Below, piece after piece: positions 56,810 through 64,000 of a DNA stretch of 64,000 bases (position 1 is its first letter; every line of letters starts with the position of its first letter). The stretch is from Pseudisothecium myosuroides (Eukaryota > Streptophyta > Bryopsida > Hypnales > Lembophyllaceae): contig OX637295.1 of assembly GCA_951799445.1 (NCBI GenBank), positions 3,162,001 through 3,226,000 on the forward strand, written 5' to 3'. Under the pieces are notes generated by a model that was not told the origin of the DNA, did not search any database, and was given only the letters and a program-made list of their open reading frames with translations. The position numbers and the translations under genes were made by a program.

Positions 56810-58386
56810 GGGTAAATGCAAGAAACACCTATACTATTTTGCATCACAACTTGAGTTTTGATTAGTTTTTTGGCCATAACTTTTGCATTTTGGTTCCAAA
56901 TGACTCAAGATTTATAGGCAAGGTATTCATGACTATTATACACCTTGCCTAATTTTTTGTAATTTTCAAAAATAGTATATTGTCCAAAAATAGCCCCCAA
57001 TTTTATGTCACACTTGCCAATTTGGAGGTTTTTAGTACTATTTAGTACTCCAAAAAATGAATTTTGAGCTGAAATTTTGAGGGGATGGTCTTCTAGTAAA
57101 TTTGTAGCTACTATCAAAATTAATTCTAAAAACAATTAATTGTATGTGGTGTGGAAGTCCACAAAGTGTGCTTCTTTTTGCTTGCATTTTGTAACATATA
57201 AAATATTATTTAGGAGATTTTTTGGGTGAATGACCATCTCCATAGAGTTGTTATTAATGGTCAATTTTTATTTTATGTATTTACCTTTTTTCTATTTTTA
57301 ACTAATTAAAACATCAAGTATTCATTTTCTTGAGATTTGGCACTTTTCTAGTTTTCTTGTTTAGAGAATTTTTTAATGAATTTCCTTTGGTGGTGGGTGA
57401 TTGCAAGAAACACGTGTACTATTTTTTGCGTTTTGCATTTTTGTACTTTTTGTACTTTTTGTACTATAAGTCACCTTTAGTAATATTGAAGGCATGGAAC
57501 ATAAAATTTGAATGGTCAATTGGATTTCAAATTTACTATTCTAACAACATGTGATGTTCATCATTGGATGACAAAAATGGAAGGAAATACTTAATTTGCC
57601 ATTAAAAAACAATTTACATTGGCAGATAGAAGGTATTACGAGCCCCAGAAGTACTATTGAATCTTCATGTGTACCCTGAAGTACTATTTTGAGCCACATG
57701 CTACAATTTACCTTAGAAAATGAGACTTTCACGTTTCTATTTTTGAAAATTAGGAAATGAATTTGAAAATTTTATTTTAAAAATGGCCATTGTTGCCGAC
57801 TAAGAGCAAAGTAGGAAGATAAAAAATAGAACTAAAAATCCATTTTTAATTCAACATAAATTCAATCTGAATATAGCACACTTTAAGCCAATATAAAAGA
57901 CACTTGAAAAATGCTTTTGGGAATCCCTCTCCTGAAAAGGTATATTTCTATTAGGAGAGCTAGCCTACCAAACTTGATGATGTAACTCTTCAAAAAAGGT
58001 ACTCGATCTAGTACTAAAAACCACCCAAACCGCATGTGTGACATATATTCAAAATTCAGTTTCACCTATTAAATTAATTTTGAAAAAATTGAAATAATTC
58101 AAGTGCATTTTCTATTGCTCTAGGAAGCTTGATTTTGAATTTCATGTTCATTCAATCATTTTTGCACTGCTTATGGCACAAAACAACTTCCGCATTGAAT
58201 GTGTGACAAAAAATAGTACAAGTGTTTCTTGCAATCACCCTAGTTAGCTTCATCTTAAAGGTATATACTGTATCCATATTTTTTTATTTCTAAAAAATTC
58301 TTTTTTCTAATTTAAAAGTAATGCAGAATAAAAATGATGCGTATTGTCAAAACGCAACAAAATGGGCAGGTGTTTCTTGCATTCAA
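56810..58386. mobile_element. GGGTAAATGCAAG-family element with nested member
   Basis: The left end GGGTAAATGCAAGAAACACC and right end AGGTGTTTCTTGCATTC enclose a body nearly colinear with 16804-17538, interrupted by 57395-58240. Without the insert it is about 0.73 kb, matching its sister copy. Confidence 0.75.
57395..58240. mobile_element. GGGTGATTGCAAG-family element (846 bp), nested
   Basis: GGGTGATTGCAAGAAACACG faces AAGTGTTTCTTGCAATCACCC. The flanking TGGT (57391-57394) and TAGT (58241-58244) are a 4-bp duplication with one mismatch. The intact target is at about 17388-17400 in the sister element. Confidence 0.8.
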
Positions 58387-58677
58387 TTGTGTCGATTCAA
58401 TAATTGGAGCATTTTGGTCTCTACTTTGGTCATGGGGCTGTGTCCTTCAAGAATTAATTAGTTCTTGAAAGACAGGCTTGTGACCGTGGAAATCATCCCT
58501 TTGGATATTGTATAAATCATTAACTAAAAAAAATTGCAAAAGTATTCATTGGACGTCAAACTACTATAGAAGACCTCTTTTTACAACAAAATTATGAGGA
58601 TGAATAATTGCTCTTTTGTCCTACATAAAAAGATTCTATGTCATCCATTGGACAAAAAACGTATGCGATGTCATTTA

Positions 58678-59375
58678 AGGGTCAACCCCTAAATGTCCGA
58701 TAGTCCGAGGCACCAAATTTTGGTGTCAATATTATTTTCAAGTTAAATAAAACCTAACCAAGTTATTATTTTTAGTAATTTGTATTTTTTTAAAATTCTC
58801 TTTTGAAGTCTAGTTTTAGCATCAAAAATCTGATTTTGAAAATGACTGATTATGATTTTTCTATTCAAGATTTTGTGCAAGGTTGTCCATTGCAATCTTG
58901 ACTTTTTGTAGTGTTGAGTGCTCTTGGAAATGAGCCTCAAACACACTAGATCTTAGAAAAAAAATTCACCTTAGAAATTTGTTTAAAAAAATTGTAGAGT
59001 AGATTTTGCAAAGCCGTAAATCGATTGGGGTTATGCATGTTAGGTCCTTTAACCTTATATTTTTTTGGTGACCAATTTTTTAGATTTGGCATGTGAAAAG
59101 AGGATTGAAAGACTTCAAGTCACTTTTATAGTTTTGACACCCTCATGTTCAAACATTATAATCTTTCAATTCATAAGTGACATTGTTGTGTTTTCTTTTC
59201 CAATGTGAGTATGTGATCTCTAATATGTCTAGTTTGAATTTGTCCAGTTGTAATCTCTAGTATGTCTAGTTTAAATTTGTACGGTTACAACTCAAAAAAT
59301 TGATACAGCTTACCAAAATGTTAGCTTTTTGTTTAATTTAGAGCAAATTCCTAGAAGTTCAAAAAAGGCCTTGGG
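58678..59375. repeat. Dispersed repeat beginning TCAACCCCTAAATGTCC, copy 2
   Basis: Colinear with 53225-53765. It abuts the start of unit 5. Confidence 0.6.
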
Positions 59376-59863
59376 CCAGTGGTTAAAGGGAGTCAATCTT
59401 GCCCCAAGGTTCCACCCTGAGACTGAAAGAAAAAGATGGTGATGTGTTATGGCCATGGGTCCGCACTGCGGCGAGGGCACTCATGAAAGACCCCAGCCAG
59501 CAACGGATTGAGCTCCTCCATTTCCACACTGAAAGCCTGGCACGTGGCTCCCTGGTCCTCGACCACCGCTTTCTTTACTTTTTCTTTCAGTTTTGTTTGT
59601 TTGTTTCAGTTGTTCCGTGGCACCCTCCGTCCTGGTCCTCATTTCGTGCATTCATCAGTGTTGCCGACTCTTTATAATTGCTGCAAACAGAAGCAGGAGC
59701 TTTGACGAAGGCACCAGTTCGTTGGCTCGTCCTCATCCAAGGTCGCTCTAATTTTCTCATCCATCCTCTTCCAAGGCGCGTACCGACGTGGGTCAGCAAC
59801 TTTGACAATGGGGTCAACACTCCGGCGAGACTGACTGCGTAGTGGAACTCAAGCTCCCAACCC

Positions 59864-59871
59864 CATATAAG
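59864..59871 (+). promoter_or_regulatory. TATA box of gene B copy 3
   Basis: ATATAAGG within CCATATAAGG lies about 318 bases before the B start codon. It is the best TATA form among the three B copies. Confidence 0.6.
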
Positions 59872-60181
59872 GACCCGCACTGGCCTCCATTCCTCACTCA
59901 CAACTCTTCAATCTATTCATCAGTCGACCCCTCTACCTCGCATTCGATTCGAGTTACCAGCCAGTTCAAAGATCAATCTCCACTCACTGGTTCGAACGTT
60001 GATTCCAAAGGGAGAAGCTAGCTGGAGTCCCGGCTTCAGTACTAATCCTTGCAAAAGGGCAGTGCAAGTTTAGATCCGTTCAGAGATCATCCCAGTTTCT
60101 ACATAACTGAGTACATAAATTCGTAGTAAGACTTGACAGCAAAGTTAGGTTCCTCCTGTGCCACCAAGGCATTGCAATATA

Positions 60182-60367
60182 ATGGGTGCGCAAGGCGATG
60201 GAGGTGGTTCGAAATGGAACCCGTCTTGCTACGCTGGGGACTACGAAGACTGGGAAGGCGATGGCGGATCCTCCAGATGGAGGCCGCCCTCGCACTGCTG
60301 CGGCTGCGACGACGGCTGTGAAGGGGACGGAGGATCCTCCAAGTGGAGACCCGGAAAGGGCTTCTGA
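60182..60367 (+). CDS. GDGG-repeat Cys-containing short protein, family B copy 3 (61 aa)
   Basis: Same length and repeat layout as copies 1 and 2: GDGGGSKWNPS, GDGGSSRWRPPS, GDGGSSKWRPGKGF. In the first linker Ser16 is Cys, Ser18 is Ala and Cys24 is Trp, so one cysteine is lost and one gained, and the total stays at five. The repeat cores are unchanged while the linker varies, as expected if the repeats are the functional part. It has the same start context as the other copies. It is transcribed toward gene A copy 5. Confidence 0.75.
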   Translation: MGAQGDGGGSKWNPSCYAGDYEDWEGDGGSSRWRPPSHCCGCDDGCEGDGGSSKWRPGKGF

Positions 60368-62803
60368 AAGAATCCGACTTGAGTACTAACTGTACACGGA
60401 GATCAAGTGCCAACTGAAAATTTTCAACAAATTTGTACATACAGCGAACAATACAAACACCGAGCGATGGTAGTCACCTCGAGTGACCAGTTGCCCAAGC
60501 TAGAAATGCGGAGGCGATGGTTCAGAATCTCGAGAGAGAGTATTTTTCTCCGAGGCTTCATCCTTTCGGCAGATCTGCCTGAAAACATTGGTGTCAAATT
60601 AGTTGACCCACTCGTTCCGACATTCGAAATCGTAGATCATTCGAACAAACATTCTTGGGGCCCCCGTTTTTGGAGAGCAGGGGGCCTGACGTAGAGTAGC
60701 TGCCATTCTTTTTTCTCAGCCAATTCCTGGTTGGCAATGTATAAAAGACCTGAAACTGAATCTTAAGCATCCCCTTCTTGTCAAACGGTGTCTATCTTGT
60801 ACGTGTATCAAGCGACGACGAGATTGTCATGCCATGTGCATCCGGGACCATTATTTTGCATTTGCACTCTACGAAGCTAGTCTGAATATGGTGAACGACG
60901 CCACTGGGCGGCACTACTGATTGGTTTGAAGTGTCGGTAGCAGAACAATTTGGGAGAAGAATGCAGACGCACTCGTCCACTTGCAATCTGAGGTTGATCG
61001 TTGAGACCAGCGAAGTTCAGTTCAAGGACTTTTCAGCTCCGCAACTCACAAGCTACTACCTATGAGATTAGAACTAGCTAGGTTACAATCCAGATCGATT
61101 CCCGGATCGATTGGGCTGTGGAGGAGCTCAATAAGTCCAGTTACTCGAAGTGGAACCCACCGTGCATTACAATAGGTGATGCAGAGCAGAATCTATTCAT
61201 GTTGACTGGTTCTACTGCCAATTCCCGCGTGGCCGCGTCAATGTCATTAAATTGGCGGTGTGTCATTACTTTGGCGCGGTTGAGGCCTGAAACCCAAATG
61301 TAGTTTGTGGCCTGGAATTAGACCTTTTGTGAAGATATTTGTCACAATTTTTGGCTTGTGGAATATCGCCAATCTAACGAACTGGACGTTTTGTGCTGAA
61401 AGTCAATTTCTTGCGCCACGAAGACTACGAAGTATTCCATTGATTGGTTATGGTTTATGAATTCATTGTCAACTTCATTGAATTCATTGAATTCATTGAA
61501 GTGAAATCTGTGCAGGGAGTGAATTAAGAATTTTACTTTATACGATGCTGTACTGACAGTGCAAAGTCGATCGCTGAAATGATTGTGAAATGATGTTAAA
61601 TGGGTGTGAAGTCATGAGTCATGACTAGACGTGGATACAATCATTGATAAGTCCGGACTTTCAGAGTGATTAATCAACAACAGACTAATTCCAGCTCAAA
61701 AGTTGATCCACCAATTCTGTAACATGGCGAAATTTCAAGAAATGGGTACATTTTTTTTTCGACAGCCTGGAATTCCGATCAGACCTATACCCGTCCTAGT
61801 TCTTCCAGTGCAATGATCTTGAATGTCACGACATATGTTGGGAATCTGAATCGTTCCATTTCAATGAATATCACCATGCAGTTTACCAAGTAGTTTTTCC
61901 ACTAGGATTTGACACTTCTATCTTCAGTCCTAAGCCGATTGTCAGCATGGAGGTTAAAATTTGTGAAAATCACTCGTTGCTTCTTCTGATTGTCTAGCAA
62001 CCGATCGTAATTGCAGGCAGCTATATACGATACTGATCGAATTTGAATATAAGTATGCCAAGCATTGACTTTAAGACGGGGGTTTAAGGCAGAACCATTA
62101 GGTGTTTGAAGTTGCACTTCAATTTGTCGACATAGAACTTCTTTCATCAGAGTCACCAAGAGGTAAGGACAACATGCATGATATACCTGACGGAAAAAGA
62201 TTCCGTAACTGTTCTAATTCTATTCCACTGCATTACCGTATTTGAATGTCAACATGAGTTCCTCAATAGGACTAAGTGAGCCCCAACGCGTACAGATGTC
62301 CAAGAACCAATTGAAACGCACGTAAAAGTCACTGACGTGTAAAGTTTTTCATGCAGTATATCAGTCGCGTGTATAATGTATAACGAGTGTCTGAGCAGTT
62401 TCAAAGCTGACAGAGGTATTCTTTTCAAAATTCATATCGTTAACTGTCACAATGTGTGAATGAAGAATCAGGAACTTACTACTCTACTCATCTAAAATGA
62501 ATCTGTACAAACGAAAAGGAAGTTTGAGTTCCGCGCTCGTGAATGGTAATTATTGGAATGATCGAGATCTCCAGGTATTTCTATATTCTGCCGGAGGCCG
62601 GATAAGCTAGCTAGCTCCACTGGCATTCAAGTGCAATGAGTTCTTTTGTTGGAAGAATATATCGCGGAAAGGGACGAGTTGGCCCTAGAATTGGTCGGGT
62701 TTTCATAAATGAAGCGGAAATCCTTGCCAAGGCTCGGTGCATTCGTCGGGAGTCGACAGTGATCTCGAGAGCAGTTGTCATGATCGCAACGATCGAGCTA
62801 CTT
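60368..62803. other. Region between the convergent genes B and A of unit 5
   Basis: No supported gene is seen. It includes the downstream TATA (60740-60747), the MITE (about 61243-61382) and an ATG-less frame at 61118-61303 with the peptide SSYSKWNPPC, which resembles the first repeat of family B. About 115 bases present in units 2 and 3 near 23485-23640 are missing here. Confidence 0.5.
60740..60747 (+). promoter_or_regulatory. Conserved TATAAAAG downstream of gene B, unit 5
   Basis: Same element as at 23272-23279, kept intact together with the upstream CCAATTCCTGGTTGGCAATG segment although the surrounding DNA has diverged. Confidence 0.5.
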
Positions 62804-62956
62804 TCATTGACGCTTCGACAGAGGTCTCCACTTGGAGGAGCCCCCATCCCCCATGGGACTAGACTTGGACGGAGGTCTCCACTTGGACGATCCTCCGTCG
62901 CCCATGGGAGAAGCCTTCGAGGGAGGTCTCCACTCCGATGATCCCCCATCGCCCAT
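62804..62956 (-). CDS. GDGG-repeat short protein, family A copy 5 (50 aa, three repeats)
   Basis: Three repeats as in copy 2, with Lys to Glu in the first (GDGGSSEWRPPS) and Pro to Leu in the third (KWRPLSKRQ). The first ATG used in copies 1-3 is ATT here (62963-62965), so translation must start at the second ATG, which begins the first repeat. This drops MAV (MDV in copy 4) and suggests those residues are dispensable. The TATA box is intact. The several amino-acid changes may mean weaker constraint in this copy. Confidence 0.7.
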   Translation of the reverse strand: MGDGGSSEWRPPSKASPMGDGGSSKWRPPSKSSPMGDGGSSKWRPLSKRQ

Positions 62957-63227
62957 CACGGCAATTTTAGTAAGCCCTCGGAGGACTTAATTGGACTCCT
63001 GAGGCTCTCGGGAAGCTAGTGCTGGCCGCTCTGTGAGCTTGGGTGATCAGCTGAATCGCTTCGCTTCTCAGAAAGAATGCCTCTCAGATGGATCAGAGCT
63101 CCGCGCTTGTGTCAAGTTATTGCTGTGTGTGTAAATTCGATGTGTCACTTGCTGCGGCGTCTTCAGATTTGATCGATCGAAAACTCAGGCGAGATGTATT
63201 GTTCTGGCAGAATGAATGTGTGATGCT

Positions 63228-63235
63228 CTTTTATA
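63228..63235 (-). promoter_or_regulatory. TATA box of gene A copy 5
   Basis: A canonical TATAAAAG on the minus strand, 272 bases before the start codon, inside an otherwise near-identical copy of the unit 3 promoter, which has TATTAAAG. Confidence 0.7.
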
Positions 63236-63379
63236 CGTCTTGATTCGTGCTGGAGCGATCTCTGTTCAAATTACGCGGACTTTTTCAGCGGACACCTGAT
63301 CTTGACAGACCCAAGGTCTGATCCTTTCAAACGCAGCTTGGAATCGCATTCAGAGGAAGTGGGCACTGATCTGACCGGG

Positions 63380-63870
63380 TCAGTGGCATGGAAGTTAGAA
63401 CATTCGCGTTGAACGGCGCCGGCGAGGGCAACGCGAAGTACGCGACGTGTCGTCCGATGAAGACCCGAAGCAGAAGCCGTTAGTTCAAGTTGGTCACACG
63501 AGAACTAACTACCTCCAAGGCTGGAAGTCAGAGGAGCAGTTCTGGGCGGGGTTTCCAAGGAAGATTCAATTCGACGGTTACAAATATTTTTTGGTCAATT
63601 CGACAGTCACGCGCGTGCAAATGCTTGGTGAATGTGAATGTGTTCACATTGATTTCTGAAGAACCCGGCCCACTCCTGCACGTAATCGGCCCTGCTAGAT
63701 GATGACCAATCTTTTCCTTGGCGGGGTCCCGCTGCCGACAGCACGGGGTTCAGCATGCGCAGCTGTCGCAGACTTTCTCGTTTGCGAAGCTTTTCAGTGG
63801 GACCATGCGCCGAGCCTTGGAAGACACTCACCAATTCGAATGAATAGGAGAATCCGAAAATGAGCTGATA
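63380..63870 (+). other. Block D of unit 5
   Basis: Nearly identical to unit 3. The frame at 63447-63659 translates identically but has no ATG. Confidence 0.45.
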
Positions 63871-64000
63871 TTATAGTTGCAATACAATAGAAGGCAAAAC
63901 TTAATTAGTGAAGAATCAAAGATCGCTATCAATGTATTCATTAAGCTCTTACTGATTTTTCCATTGGTGAAGTGTTCAGTGTTCACTGTTATTGACGTTG

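Larger units (their letters stand above)
59395..64000 (+). repeat. Amplicon unit 5 (cut by the window end)
   Basis: A direct copy of 21950-26640, offset by about 37.4 kb. Identity is roughly 90% with several indels up to about 63000, then nearly perfect over about 63250-63670. Contains gene B copy 3, the downstream TATA, a MITE, gene A copy 5 and block D. Confidence 0.85.

Noticed and set aside
1..64000. CRISPR arrays, tRNA and rRNA genes, LTR retrotransposons
   Set aside because: No regularly spaced direct repeats, no cloverleaf-like or rRNA sequence, and no paired LTRs with primer-binding sites were seen on either strand by reading.

Overview
The window looks like nuclear DNA of a eukaryote, most probably a land plant. 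The evidence is islands of roughly 50-60% GC with canonical TATA boxes (TATAAAAG) inside very AT-rich DNA, a plant-type LINE 3' end with a zf-RVT-like segment, many small inverted-repeat elements, and no operons or ribosome binding sites. I found no conventional long intact gene, no rRNA or tRNA, and no CRISPR array. The species cannot be named from sequence alone.

The window is dominated by one amplified unit that appears five times in strictly alternating orientation: about 1-2130 (+, cut by the window start), 8395-13520 (-), 21545-26640 (+), 38870-41300 (-, partial) and 59395-64000 (+, cut by the window end). A complete unit holds a short gene B and a short gene A that converge on each other, plus a conserved block D beyond the A promoter. 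Units 2 and 3 are the ~5.1 kb arms of a near-perfect palindrome (about 99% identical by eye) around a 7.9 kb transposon-filled centre. Outside it, 2131-8394 and 26641-38870 mirror each other again, at lower identity. The right side is ~6 kb longer because of insertions for which the left side still holds the empty sites.

The most interesting content is a family of very short genes (30-61 codons) built on the peptide repeat GDGGSSKWRPPSK. Family A has two or three copies of the repeat (five loci). Family B has three degenerate copies separated by Asp/Cys-rich linkers (three loci). Family E is a 30-residue relative with a single GDGGAS...W core (two loci, identical at every base although the flanks have diverged). 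Repeat copies within a gene, and gene copies between units, differ almost only at third codon positions of this frame, which is a coding signature. I do not recognise the family. None has an evident signal peptide or membrane segment.

The spacers are made of non-autonomous DNA transposons. The main family is ~740 bp, has GGGTGATTGCAAGAAA-type inverted termini and makes 4-bp target duplications; several empty sites on the opposite palindrome arm confirm this. Other elements are a CATTAGAG-terminus family, a 357-bp foldback MITE, a 2.4-kb TA-flanked element with a decayed DDE transposase, and a 5'-truncated LINE with an 18-bp target duplication. The region 41300-59400 is mostly such elements plus one GC-richer unique stretch (46700-49100) with unclassified open frames.
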